Shown: positions 24,303 to 37,896 of the stretch, in pieces
How positions within the stretch are numbered: position 1 is the first letter of the stretch
Layout: each line of letters begins with the position of its first letter
Assembly (NCBI RefSeq): GCF_026210795.1
Contig: NC_089449.1
Span: forward strand, 1,116,001-1,180,000
DNA from: Rhizophagus irregularis
Lineage: Eukaryota > Glomeromycota > Glomeromycetes > Glomerales > Glomeraceae
Direction of reading: 5' to 3'
Length of the DNA stretch: 64,000 bases
The notes under the pieces: model-generated
Told to the model about the DNA's origin: nothing
What the model saw: only the letters and a program-made list of their open reading frames with translations
Databases searched by the model: none
Program-made: the position numbers and the translations under genes

Positions 24303-25580
24303 ATGTCTACTAAAGAGCAAAAACAACAAGAACAAACATCGACAATATCCACAACAGAAGAAATTCTAAATGAACAAAATGAGCAAAACGAAGACTATGA
24401 CGATGAACAACACGAAGACAATGAACAATATGAAGACGATGAACAATATGAAGACGATGAACAACATGAAGACGATGAACAACATGAAGACGATGAACAA
24501 CACGAAGATAATGAACAATACGATGACAATGAATACGAAGTCGATGAACAACATGAACAGCATGAACAACATGAAGTCGATGAACAAAATGTAGACAGTG
24601 AACAAGATGAAGATAACGAAGAACAACAAAGAGTACAATCCGATGACAATGAAGTACAAAATGTACAAGAAGAAGAAGCGCATCCTGATTTATATCAAAC
24701 TGTGGCTTCTTCTTCAACTGCTGAATCATCAAATCACACCTTACGTGATGATAATGTGGATCATCCTCCTGTTATACCACGTCCTAATAAACAGACAACT
24801 GGTAGAATTTCAGATCGGTATACATTTTCATTTTCAGCTGATTTAATATCACAGGTATGAATTAGTGTTATAGACTAGTAAATAAATAAATATATATCTA
24901 TATATATACTTATTTATTGGCTTTTTTTTTCTTATAGTTTGATAAATATCGAGCACATATGCGAGAAAGTATACGGCAGGAAATAGAAACAAAGGCAAGT
25001 ATCTAAGGGGAATCATTCACTGTGTAAATATTTTACATGGAAATTACATGGAAATGACGCATCATGAGAATCATGAGAATCATGAGACGCCACATCCATG
25101 ATTTAACATATAACCAAATCTAATATACTTTTTATACTTTTCCAGATAGTAGTAGAAGAACCTGAAAATACTGAAGAAGTATTTAGTGTACATCAAGTTC
25201 AGCATGAACCTGCAGGTTCCATGCATTCAAATACACAACATTCACGAGAACCGTCAATAAAAGATAGATCAACAAATAATACACCAAAATCTATACAAAC
25301 AAGATCTTCAAGTAAAACGAATCGGTTTAAAAAATATTTTGGAATCTCATATTTACGTGAAAAGTTATCAAAACATCATAATCCAAATCATAGTGTGCAA
25401 AATACTACTACAACTACGACAACTACAACTTTATCAGATCTTGCTACCTTATCATCTGATATTGATCAACATCATCAACCACCAACTGATTCTGAAATTA
25501 CTAATAATGAAAGAAAATCAAAAGGATCAAAAGCAAAGAAATATATATTAAAAATTAGCAATCTTTTCTCAAGAAAATAA
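24303..25580 (+). CDS. Acidic DEQHED-repeat protein, three exons
   Basis: Exons 24303-24854, 24938-24998 and 25150-25580 give about 347 aa. Residues about 30-100 are a tandem hexapeptide of the type DEQHED, DEQYED or NEQYED encoded by an 18-bp repeat. The middle has the short helical exon FDKYRAHMRESIRQEIETK. The C-terminal third is Ser/Thr-rich and basic (RFKKYFGISYLREKLSKH, KAKKYILKISNLFSRK). Intron 2 can be read as canonical GT-AG (24999-25149) or, one codon differently, with a GC donor at 24995 and acceptor at 25145; both keep the frame. No family recognised. The acidic and basic halves suggest an intrinsically disordered scaffold. Copy number of the hexapeptide is probably polymorphic. 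Confidence 0.75.
24400..24600 (+). repeat. 18-bp coding minisatellite (DEQHED)
   Basis: GATGAACAACATGAAGAC and variants recur in frame inside exon 1 of the host gene. The five other reading frames also stay open, which explains several spurious overlapping ORFs on both strands. Confidence 0.85.
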
Positions 25581-28500
25581 GTATGATATAATTAATGTTA
25601 GTTGTAGAAAAGTATATATATTATTATATTATATTATACAATATATATTTTTATATATATATGTTTATTTTTATTTTTATTTTTAGATTTTAATTTTATA
25701 TATTTTTGAAATTTTGCCCTTATTTATACTTTGTAAAAAAATTCATATAAATTTATTTATTTAGAAAGAAAATTGTGAATATTTATTTAACTTATTTTAT
25801 TTATTTATTTATTTCGCAATTTTCATTATTTTATATTATGTATTATTATTACTATGTTTATTATTATTATTTATTATTTACTTCCTTTAATTTTATTTAG
25901 ACCTGTTGAACAGGAATTTTTTTCATTAGTTTCGAAACGCAGCCTTTCCTTCCCTTAATTCACGTTTCAAAAACACAAAAAATCCTTTTACCACAAACAA
26001 AATTAAGCTCTTTTTTTTTAATAAAATTAAAAAAAAAAATTATTATTACCATTAGAAATAATTTTTGAACTATGAATGCAGTACTTTCAAAGCTGTAAAA
26101 CTAATTCGATCTATGACTGTGCTTTAGATGCGCCATCAATGTAACTATTTGGATGTTATTTTCTAGATAAACTTTCCATATCTTGATGATATCTTGATGA
26201 AATTCTTAGGAAAAATCTCTCATTGGTCCATAAACAACTTGCTAAGGTTTACGATCACCTACAGATAAAACATCAAATTTTAAAAGGATAGCCGAATATA
26301 TGAATTAACTGTAAGTTATTAATAATCTGACAATTTAATTACTGTACCATTAATAGTAACTTGGTCACTCTGCTTATTCCAATTCTAATAATAAAATCGT
26401 ATGTCTTCTTTGAAATGCAACGTCTGCCGCTTTAAAAGATGGCAGGAAAGTTACACAATGCAAAATTATATGAAATAAAAAAGGTAATATGTATTTTTGG
26501 TGACAGTATCAGCACAATTTTATTAAAACATTTTACAAATTATGGAAATGATCACAATATCACAGAATATATTGAAAATAAGCTTTCTTTAAGGTTCGGC
26601 TAATTTTTTTTGATTATAAAATCAAAAAATCCATAGGAATTCCCGTTGGTTTATTCATTATGACGATTAAATTTAGGGGTTATGTAAACAAAGAATCGGA
26701 TTGGTTCGAATAAATTGTTCATTTTTTGATTAATTCTTTTTTTTTTTCCTAAATCAGTAATCGATATATGTTATAATAAGTTTTTTGATTACATTTATTA
26801 CATTTCTGTATTTGTAACTTTTTCTATATAATTCTATCATTCTGATGTAAATAATTAAAAATTTCAATATTACAGTCTAAATGATGTAAAACTAAAGTAA
26901 AAGTTTTCAATTTAGGAGAAGAAATGACCTTTAAAATATTTTAGGAATAATTTGAATAGATGATATAGAAATTGATGTATAAAGTTCTTTTAAATTCAGG
27001 TTAATTTTTTGCAATATTCTTATGGGCCTTTTCTGAATCAATTTCATAATACCAACTTTAATGATTCCAGACTTCCATTAATATTTTGTCAATTGATTCA
27101 AATTTACAGGAATATCTAAATAAATATATTAATTAATACACTGTATTATAAGTTAGCTGTAAATTGTATTGTACATTAGCTGTTAGTCTAATTTTACCTT
27201 CAGTAATCTTTATAAGTAATTTATCATTTGTTAATAATAAATTATTTCTTAATGCTTTCAATAATTTTAGATAAATTCATAAAACTTGAATTTTTAAATA
27301 TTCCTAAATCTAGATAAATAAACCTTCATTATATTCTAATTTATTACCTGAATTAAAATTTTTAATTCATAAACATTTTCAGTATATTAAAAATTTAGTG
27401 TTTTAGGCTTAATTTGAAATTTTAAATTATTACAATTCTTAATTAATATTAATTAATAATAATTTAAAAAATTATTAATTGATTTTTTTGTAAAATTTTT
27501 AGTGTTATGATCACAATTATAATTTTTTTGATTGATATATTATTAAAATTACAATAATACTATTATTATACCAAAATAATTACTGTATATCCTAAAAATT
27601 TTTAAATATAATTCTTCTTATTATTATTATCATTAAACAGGTAAGATTATTTCATTTTATTTTATTTAAAATATTATTTTTAGATTCTTCATTTAAAAAT
27701 GATAATATTAAATTGTAATTAATGATTTTTGATTTCTTTCTTTCTTGAATTATAGGATTCCATTCTTTTATAAAATTATTACTGCATTCACGCGCCAAAA
27801 TTTATTAACGAATAAACATTTATATAATTCTTTATTATTTGCTATATTTTTTATATTAGATTAAGATATTTAATAATATCTTTGAAGAATTTCTGATGGT
27901 ATGCGCGATGACATTTGTTTCCTTTTTTTAAAAGAGAAAAAGAAAAAAGAGACTTAAGTAAATATCAGGCAATAAAGTGGCTTAAAAGGAATGATGGAAT
28001 GGTAATGTTAAATGAACGAGATAAAAATTGTTTACGAAATATTCCGAATTTTAACGTTGCGGCGCAGACTTAGATCTTAACCGGTCAAATAGTAGTCAAT
28101 TTAGCATCAAAGTATTAAGGATAATAGATAGTATGTTGTTTTACAGTAGAAAGCATCTGTAGAAAGATCTCTAGAATATGATATGCATCTACTGATTTAT
28201 CCCTAAAGTCCATCTTCATATTTTCTTGCAGGTAAAATGTATAGAATATGAAAATTAGGATTTTGTTTGTATGAATGTATATTTATTTTTGATATTGAGT
28301 AAATAACAGATAGACAAATCATTTGATATAATAAATACTATGTAAAGAATTGCATATAAAATGTTAACGTAGTAGTCAGCACATAACCAGCTTCAGAATA
28401 AACCACTTGATTACACGAATCAATTCAAAAAAACAAAAAATTTATTTTATTACTCATCTTGAAGTGAAATATATTTCTCGTAAAATCATTATTAATAATA

Positions 28501-29387
28501 TTGAGCATTTTCTTTTCAATGTAGGAAAAGAGTGAAAAAAATGTAAATTACCTGATTTGTTTTGTTTTCAAGGATCAATGTGGCTAAACCATCGTGTGAA
28601 TAACGATACATATATGTCATGTGGCAGCACACTCTTAGGTAAACAATGAGTAACCATTGTTCTAATTATTCATTTATCGTGCTACTTTAGTTAAAAAGAA
28701 TAATCTTTTAGTCAAGAGCCACTTAAAGTTATAACACAACGAAATATTTTAAATAACGCGGCAAAGAAAGAAAATAAACAAACATCTATATATATCTTCA
28801 ATAAATATATACCAATTGCTTAATTTGTATTAGTAACATGCTCAATGTCACAATGACCCTGGAAACTTTTTTGTAATATTATATATACAATCAATTGAGA
28901 GTAAACATCTTAATAAAAGATTACATAATTGAAATATTACTTAAATATCGACCTAATATCGACCTCTACGCAGCATACTCTATTCAGGTGGTAAAATTAG
29001 GAATCAGGTTTCCCTTTTGTTTGCCCAAATTTAGTTACAACGATCACGCAAACGATTATCATCGCATATCTACTTAAAAAAATCAAATGAGTTTCTTTAA
29101 TTTGATATCATTTTATTCTTTGAATCACCAGAGAATATAAATGAATGAAAGTAAAATTTGTCTATATCAAGTAAAAAAAATGAGTTTAAAACTTAAATTG
29201 GAAAATCTTGATAAGAAGCAGATATGTTTACAAACATAACCAGGTAAATTAGAACAAAATTTTTTAACTTTTTTTTTTCAAACAACTTAATTATTGAGTT
29301 CGATAAAAAATTCATTTTATTTTATTGTTGTTTTTTAAAAAAAAAATAGTTAAATTTTAAAACTGGCGAAGTTTATGAATATCAATT
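25581..29387. other. Long AT-rich intergenic interval
   Basis: No gene, tRNA or structured repeat recognised. 25590-25880 has TATA/ATTT microsatellite runs downstream of the preceding gene. The small ORF at 28895-29077 lacks coding features. The last few hundred bases are the presumed promoter of the large gene starting at 29388. Confidence 0.45.
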
Positions 29388-32300
29388 ATGGGAGCAAAAG
29401 TCGGAAAATTATTAGTTGCTGTTAGTTGCATTGGTATGTAACGCTAAAATTGCTTATTGCTTTCAATGTTTATTATTTTTTAATGAAATTTATTATACTT
29501 TTATTAATTTTCTTATTTTAGTTGGCGGTTTGGTTATAATTCCGTTCATCACCGTTCCTACACATAAAAACGTGTTAACAATTGGTAATTCTATCTTTAT
29601 TGGAGCTGGTGCTGCTGAAATTTTTGCTTGTCTCTTTGGAAAACAGTCATGGGGTGAATTCTGGAAAAAACTGGGTATATGGGCATTAATTGGTTTCATT
29701 ACAACTTGTGCAAGCTTCATCGCCATTAATTGCGTAAAGCAGCTCAATCTAGTTGCTACTCGATTAGAGAATCACTTTTCGAATGCCTCAAAACATGACA
29801 TTTCAGCCTTATTAAGTGCCGGTTCAGCAATTTTCAGCACAGGTGTCACAAATTTAATTGAAGGGGGACCAATTGTAGCTTCAGCATTCTTTGGTGGTCT
29901 ATTAACCTATGGAATATTATATGGATCTGGAAATTTTTATGAGAAAACTATCGGATATATAAAAAAATTGTGTCAGATAACCATAAAACACAAGAATAAA
30001 GTCGCTCTCTATAATATTACCAATTTTCTCGAGTTTACCCCAATTGAAACCAAACTTTATAAAGGTTCTGATGGTGAAAATAGTACTATGCCGAGTACTC
30101 AAACTGCTAATGTTGTCGACGTCTTGGAATCACGTTCTTGGAACGAAGGAGCAAGAATTTATTCTACGAGAGATTCTATTGAAACTTTTAGATCTCAATC
30201 TGAAAGATATAATTATCCCAAAATTACCTCTGAATTTGGTGACGAGGTTGACTCTACTTTAACGAACACAACAGTTCCTGAATATGTGTATTCTTACGCT
30301 TATTCAGATACCAATATGTCAATCGCTTCTTCTTCATCAAATGCTCCTTTGATTAATCACACCCGAGCTACAAATGAAAATTTTCTTTCTCCTCAGTCCA
30401 ATTGGTCTGTTATGAGTAGCCAAAATAATCAAGACACGATTATGACCAACGAGTTTAATCAATCTAATCAATCTGAAAAGAACACACGTTTATCGGTCAA
30501 ACTCCACCCAATAATATGCTGGAATATGGATGAACAAAAATATTTCTTTTCCAATCCGAGTTTATTTTCAACTTTTTCTAATAATGTCAAAGTTGTGGGA
30601 TTCATCGGAACAAAAAAGTCTGGGCGTACTACAGCCATTCACAGCCTCTTATTTGAATTGGGATATTACCTAACTGAAGAACAACTAGCAAAATCTTTAT
30701 TGCCAGTCGGTGTGATGATGTACGTTCTAAAAGAACATGATTTGATACTTCTGGATTGTTGTGATATTGCAGATTCTGTTACAGCTAAAGCTGGTAATCT
30801 TGTAAGGATAATTTAACCCTTTTGTATATTATTTCAATTTTAAGATATTCCTTAATAACTGACGTGTTCTTTTTGATAGCTCTCAGGGTATCTACTTGAA
30901 TTCTTTACTTACATGGCTTCCAGTCATCTGGTTATTCATACTGCAATTCCTCAAGAAACAGAAAGTGATCAGTCCATGTTTTCGGAACAACTTACTAGTT
31001 ATATTCATTCTAAAGCCAAGTTACTGTTACTATGGGCCAGCACAATTCAAACGCGTGGACCATCAATGCTTACAGTTTTAGTGCGCGGCTCTAAACAACA
31101 ATGTGAAACGTTAGATATATCCAGAATCAATTTGTTTTCTTCTCAGACCAATATAATGAATCCTAATAATGATGATAAAATTATATTCACTCGAGGATTT
31201 CAAAACTCGAAAGCATTTGCCTGGCAATATATTCCCGAAGAAATTATTACCGCACGCACTCTTACAAATGACAATTTTGCAGTTTTTTCAACAATTTTAA
31301 AACGTATTAAAGATGAAACTGAACTTCACGGACTTTCTTTCTCTAATGGAATTCAAATGAATTGGCAGTACCTCTTTACTAAAATCATGTCAAATAGCAT
31401 CCTTTCACAAAGCGTCTCTGACCTTATCAATTATGATATAGTTCAAGTTGATGATGAAAAAACGGGTGGTTTGATTCAAGAATATATTAACTCAGTAAAT
31501 AGGCTCGTTGAAAACGTAAGAACAAATATAAAAGTATTTCATTACTTCATTGAAATGTTTTATACATAATATAACTTCTTATTAATTTTAATTTAGTCTG
31601 CAATTCAAGGTTCAGTATTGGCGACCAAATATAAAACGTTATGTGAAGATTTTAAGAGGCGAATGGATATTGAAAAGAACAAGCCTGATGATGAAAAAGA
31701 TCCTATTATTGGCCTCAAAATAAATATTGAAATTGCAAAATGTCTTCTTGAAAGGTAATGAGGGTAATCAAATTTTTTTTTTAAGTCGCTAATATTAGCA
31801 AAACATTCTAAATATTGTGTCTTGATTAGTTCGATATCAGAAACTGATTTACAAACAAAAGACAATTTGATTTCTTGGGGACTTCATGGTTTAACATTGA
31901 TTCAGAATCGTTCATTAAAGATCTATGAACACACATGGATAAAGCTTTGTATCAAGACGTATAATATACTCGATCTCCTGAACACGCCTATTTATAATAC
32001 CTATTGGCACTGCTGGAATTTTCTGTCATTCGTCAGCTCTTGTGGTTTCAAATTAGAACTTCTTAAGTGGCAAATATTGGAACGTGCATTGTACTGCCTT
32101 AAAACATCATCCAACAGACCTCGATTTCATTTTCATGTTCTCAATTGTTTTCTCAACTTTGTTGAGACTGAACCCTATCTTCCAGTGAGAATTTGCCTCC
32201 CACCTAGTGATGAGAACAACCAAACTTCATTAAATGAGGATCAATATTACCGACTTGAACGGACAGTTTATTACGGAATTACCGAATACTCAAAAAAGTG

Positions 32301-33954
32301 CGTTCGCGAAGCTGCAGAGCAACAACAGTCAACGAACATGGAAAAATATTTAGAGGAGATTAAGGATATTGTTAGCAAACAATTCAAAGTCTTGTCAAAT
32401 TACATGTCACTTTCATCAGTAACGCCAGAATCTTTCTCAGCCCTAGATGAGCATCAACAATTTACTATTGTTGGTACTGCTTTAGCACGCTTGAACACCG
32501 ATATTGCTTTTTATATCTCTAAGCATATCTTTGGCGGTGATAAATTAATTGATCTCTTTTTCCCAGATTCTCCTATTGAGGTATTACAGGACTACCATGA
32601 AACAGTTCGTGATTGCAGATGGTTGTTTTTACAACGAATTGCCAGCCTTCAAGATGATGAATGCACTCGCAACCTAATTGAAAGTACTCTTCACCGGGTT
32701 GTTAATTTTTTAAAAAAATTTCCACGCAATGAAGCATCAGATTCATACGCAATTCTCTACGTAAATACCTTAGTTTTTGCTGAATGTATCATGCAAAAAC
32801 GCCGACGAACTGCGGAACAAAGGAAAAAGGAAACCTTACCATCCAGACAACAAATGACCATGAGTGACTTCAATATAAAGAAAAGAAAGGTTGAAGATGA
32901 AGGAGATTTTGGTGTGGTCCGTATGGCATTACTCTCACAGAAATGTCTCAAACCTGTCTTAAAAGAACTTTTGCGTGGTCTGAAATCTCAAGATTTTCAG
33001 ACCTACCTTAAATCAAACAAAGTCCGACGTTATGCATTATATATCGACAACTTATTGTTTGCTCCACATAATTCTCATATTTTTGCTTTATCTTTAGATG
33101 AGATTTCCATTAATGATCGAAACTTGCTTCGAGTAATGGTCTTTCAAGCGATAGATATTTGCATAAAAGCTTTCTGGAAACGTCATTTAGGAAAGGAGGA
33201 ACTTGCTGCTGCAACAACTCAATTATCAATTATTCATAATACACGAGCACTTATAAGATTGTTGAATCGAATTTATTGGATGATAGCCAAAAATAAGGAA
33301 TTTGAAAGTATCAGAGGTCCCTCTATTATTTTTGGTTCACAAGATTACATAACATCTGGTTCTATTCATTCGCTTATTTCCTCTGATAACACACTTTCCT
33401 CAGAAATTCTGGCAGACGATATGATTCAACGTATTGGCCCTAAAAATTGGCTAAACCTTGTAACCCTAACTTCCATTCCACATATCTTATCTTATAATAT
33501 TTCCAAAATTGATCCCGATAATTCCTTAAACCTTCTTGAGACTGTACTTGATGTGAAAAGTGATGCATTAATTCTTCTTTGGAATCTTGCGGAATGTAGT
33601 GATGTCTCACTCAAAGGATCAAAAAATGTTATGACCACCAATAATTTCCGACCGACGAATGTGGTTTGCGAATTCTCTGACGCATCATCCTTTGATGAGA
33701 ATGGAATTAACAGGGTTAAATTTCTTGTTGATCGTGTTGTTAGTAAGGTAGATAGTAATAATATAGTTGACGTTTCTGAAATTACCAATCAAGAATTGCA
33801 TAATCGACTCGAATCTGGAAAGACGCGAGCTATTAAGTTGAAAAAGCAGGCAGAAATCTCCGAGAATATTGAAAAACAAATGGAAGAACAAAGATTAAAA
33901 CCCAATATTCAAGCAATGACAGAGGCTAGATTAAAGAGATTTAGTAATAATTAG
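29388..33954 (+). CDS. Large membrane-anchored P-loop protein, SMG9-like G region
   Basis: Exons 29388-29433, 29522-30801, 30880-31515, 31597-31754 and 31830-33954 join in phase to 1,414 codons; the true start ATGGGAGCAAAAGTCGG lies in exon 1. Residues about 6-150 contain four to five hydrophobic segments. Residues 160-360 are a Ser/Asn-rich linker. At about 372-390, VVGFIGTKKSGRTTAIHSLL resembles a Walker A but has Arg where GxxxxGK[ST] requires Lys. At about 420, DLILLDCCDIADS fits a Walker-B strand, followed by a hydrophobic strand ending SSHLVIHTA. The spacing recalls the degenerate G domain of SMG9 (nonsense-mediated decay), but SMG9 has no membrane anchor. The C-terminal 900 residues are mostly helical, with a basic KKRK patch near 1056 and a coiled-coil tail. 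Nucleotide hydrolysis is doubtful. Confidence 0.85.
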
Positions 33955-36900
33955 TTTCTTGAGCACAATATTAGTTAATTTCATTTTTTTATGAATTAAA
34001 ATAATTACGTCATTAATTTGTTTTATGTAATCTGGCAAATTTCACAAAATATATGGACGGATATTACAAAAATTACAGTCGGTAGAAATTTTTCATAATT
34101 GAAGTTGCGCCACATGATCGGCATAATTTAATATGAATAAAAATTGTATTTTTTTTTAAAAAAATGAAATGGATCAACATATTTTTTTATTGCTACGATA
34201 AGACATTATAATAAAAGATGAATTATGAAATTCACATATACTAGATGATGTTCTATAATAATAAATTAAAGTTTAATATACGTGATTTTCACAAATTAAT
34301 TTTTTTTCCCATAAATTAATTTCCGCTACTTCCGCAACAACAAATCTGCACGCCTTCGAAGTTTGCTTCGACACTGAAAGGGATAGCTCGACATTTAACG
34401 ACCGATATTTACGACGGCCAATTATTAAAAACATCGAAGAAATCATATCACAATTTGTGATACGAAACTTGGCCTAATGCTGAACCTGGAATGGTTCCAA
34501 CCTTACGAAATTTTCGTTGTGTTATTATATAATAATACGCTGTAAATGATTATAGTGGAAACAGAAGCAGTAATAATTTAGAAGTAAAAGTAAATTACTA
34601 AGAGAAAGATAAAGTACAAGTGACTACTTTTGCTTTTCTCACTATTATTAATTTTACCTATAGAAAGTAGATATTTAATTATAAACAAGTTTTGAAGTCC
34701 ATTGATTCAACTGTCAAACATTTCAGTCATTGATTGAACGAATCCCTTTGCAAATATCGGGAAAAGCACGGTCTGAATAACATACAAGAATACATGTAGC
34801 ATTGCTTTTATATCGTTCATGGCTGGAACATGATTTTCATATTCTTAATTGATGAATATGATTTGGAATTTGATGATGAAACAACACTCAACCTCACCTT
34901 TGAAAAATATGGGTGTCGGATTACGGAAGACCTTTAAGAAGAAATGCTTGGCATAATATTTTTATCAGTTGATGAACACAGTAATTGACGCGGTGAATAA
35001 TCGACCACCGGCATGATCAGAGATGTATTCAAGACGAGAAAGACGAAATCGACAAGAGAATACACTCGACGATGTTCCCCCGTACATTACTGACGATGAA
35101 GGCACATCATGAAGATTACGTAAAACTTACATGAACATAAATGAACATATGATCTGAATTACTGAGAACAACGGGTTTTTCCTAACGTAGCTGGGTATAG
35201 ATACTCTTGATTTTGGAAGGTTGGGCTACGGTAAATCATTTGTGAATCACGATTTCTATAGCAAAATTCATAAAATGTAACCAAGAACATCAAAAGCAGG
35301 ATGAGTAACATCAGCACCCATCTTAAAATCTTAAAATTTTAATCTAAATACTTTTTAAAATATTTTGTTATAATAAATTCATGCACAATATGCTTAATTT
35401 GCATGTTATGCGCTGACTATCAACAAGGAAATCTTTAGCGCGGCAGAAGGTAGTACCTGTTGGAACTGATGTATGTTCTAGATCAGTTTTTTTTGTATGA
35501 GACAACACAAGGATATAGATTTTAAGGCAATTAGATGAGACAAACTTCATAACCAAATAGTTAACCTTTCTAAAATCCTTAAATATCAATAGTGATATAT
35601 AACAACATTACAACTTTTAAGATTAGAATTAGGGTGTCCATCTAATAATATCTAATTATAAGATTGGTAATTATGATGATAACTGAAAGGCTACATATGT
35701 AGGGTTCGACGTGGCGAACTGATGGAGGTTCCAGATAATGCAAAAAATTTTCATTCTGGAGATTCTTTCTTCTTCTTATAATATTATACCTTCTTCTTCT
35801 GATTCTTCATTCATTTCAAATTTAAACAAACTTTTTATAGAACTTATTTTGCCTGATAGTTTACACAATGATTTAATTGATAGTCCTGAATATGAAAGTC
35901 AAAGGGTTAGAATTTGTTACATATCATAAGAATAGTGTAAATAATGTAACACAGTTTCATTAGTTTCATTTCTACTAAAGTGATATCGAAATACAAATTA
36001 ATAAATTTTTAGATACGAAATTGATCTTTAATTAACTATTATAAATCAAAAGTTTCAGAAATTAATCTTTGGCAAAAGAATGAAAAATGAAATGATCCCT
36101 AAATTAAATATACTACACTTTAAAAGTTTTGATAATATTAAATTTTTTTTTACAATTTTGTGTCAGTATTACAAATTGTAAAATCTGTGCCAAATGCCAA
36201 TATTACAAATTGGTAAAACTTAAAATTAAAGAAAAATTTGTGGATATTCTTTCCATTTTTGCTTTTTAGCAGTACTCTTCTATGCGGTGAATCAGCAATA
36301 CAGGATTTTCTCCTTTTTTTTTCGTTTTTTTTCTGGACCGTCTTTGATCGGGTCGATATCTATCTTTAATCTTGTTCGATTTCGTGTGTGCTTTCGTCAA
36401 ATGTAAGCTTTATTTTCGGGTGTAATTTTTGGTAATTGATCAGTATATCCTCATTGATCCGTAAACAAGCTTTAACTAAACTAGATCGCAGTCGTAATTG
36501 TTTTCGAGCTTAAGCGCTCAGAAGGATGTCCCTTTGACATCTATAATATCTTCATATTTAAGGTAAAAATTTTTTCGACTATTTCAACACTTTTTTTTGT
36601 CATTTTAAAGCGAATTGCCATGAAGTTCAAAGTAATAAAGGCAATTAAGACCTAATATTGGACACATGAAAATTCATAGCTATAAAATAGAGAGAATTAC
36701 CAAATGAATATGTCATATTAAAATTCTTAAATGGTAATAATTAAGTTTGAATACATACTATCTCTTTTTAAACTGTATTTCTTTCCAGTTAAATAATCCT
36801 TAAAAAATTTCTTCAGCCCAAGTCCTTGAATTCCATCGTTTACGTAATTCCATCTTATCATGATCCTCGAGTTTTAAGAATTATACTATTTCTTCACGAA

Positions 36901-37896
36901 TAATATAATGTAATTCTTAAAAGTCTTCCCTTTTAAATTCCAAATCCGTTGTCCCAAAATTGTGGTTCAGCATCGCAAGATGAGATTTTGGACAAGAAAT
37001 CATATATGTTGGGAAATTGATGAACTTCTCCCCATATGTAAACTCTTTCTCAGTCTCTCTTAAGATAAAAGATTCGTATTATATCGATATTATGATATTT
37101 TGGAAATGATATTTTGGAATTCCGCACGAGATCGCTCAACAAAGGTCCATTTTGCCGAAAGTATGAGGTTGAAAAGTTTAAATACGTCTTCTGAATTTCA
37201 ATACAAATATTATGAGTAATATGTATTAAATGTAAAATCTTCTGATCCTTCCCAAATTTTTATTGTAATATATTTGAAAGTAATTATTTGACCAATTATT
37301 GCTGGTGTACGTAACTAGATCTTGTATAATTATTTCTAATTATGAATTAAAATTATAAAGATATTTTAAAATAATCCATTTTCTTCTTTTCTCCGTTCCT
37401 TTGATGATGATCTAAAAAAAATACTAATTTTTTTTATTCATTATATTCATCTGAATTTTCAAGGATTTTTACGGTGATGAAAATTGGAGAAGACGAGGTC
37501 CATTTTGTATTAAAGACGCGGTGTAATGGTGCAAAACTTATTTGTTATTGCTTCAAGGAAAAGCAATTAATTTGAGTCACTCATTTTAAACAGCCGGTTA
37601 TAAATTGTGGCGAGGGTTCAAAAATTCCGAAGCATTCTTACAAATAAATATAACGTGGTCAGCATTATTTTTACGATAATATAATTATATTCTATGTTAA
37701 ATTTATTTTGGGTTTTAAGAAATTCGTGCCTAACGTTTGTATTACCGGGAATTTTATCATGTGATTAAATAAAGATTTCCCTTTTATGTAATACAGAATT
37801 TTAGTATTTCTGATTTATATAATTTATATATATAGCGAATTAATTTTTTCACAAAAATATTTAATTTAATAATTTCGTTGTTTCGAGATCGAAAAA
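33955..37896. other. Intergenic interval with short ORF scraps
   Basis: No convincing gene. Short ORFs at 35368-35589 (-) and 35738-35929 (+) have no recognisable domain; the latter is Ser-rich and could be a fragment of a lost gene. No inverted-repeat element was recognised. The last 300 bp form the upstream region of WBP11. Confidence 0.45.

Noticed and set aside
24310-24732. Minus-strand ORFs opposite the acidic gene
   Set aside because: They exist only because the 18-bp repeat is open in all frames; peptides are HVVHRL-type repeats without a plausible gene structure.
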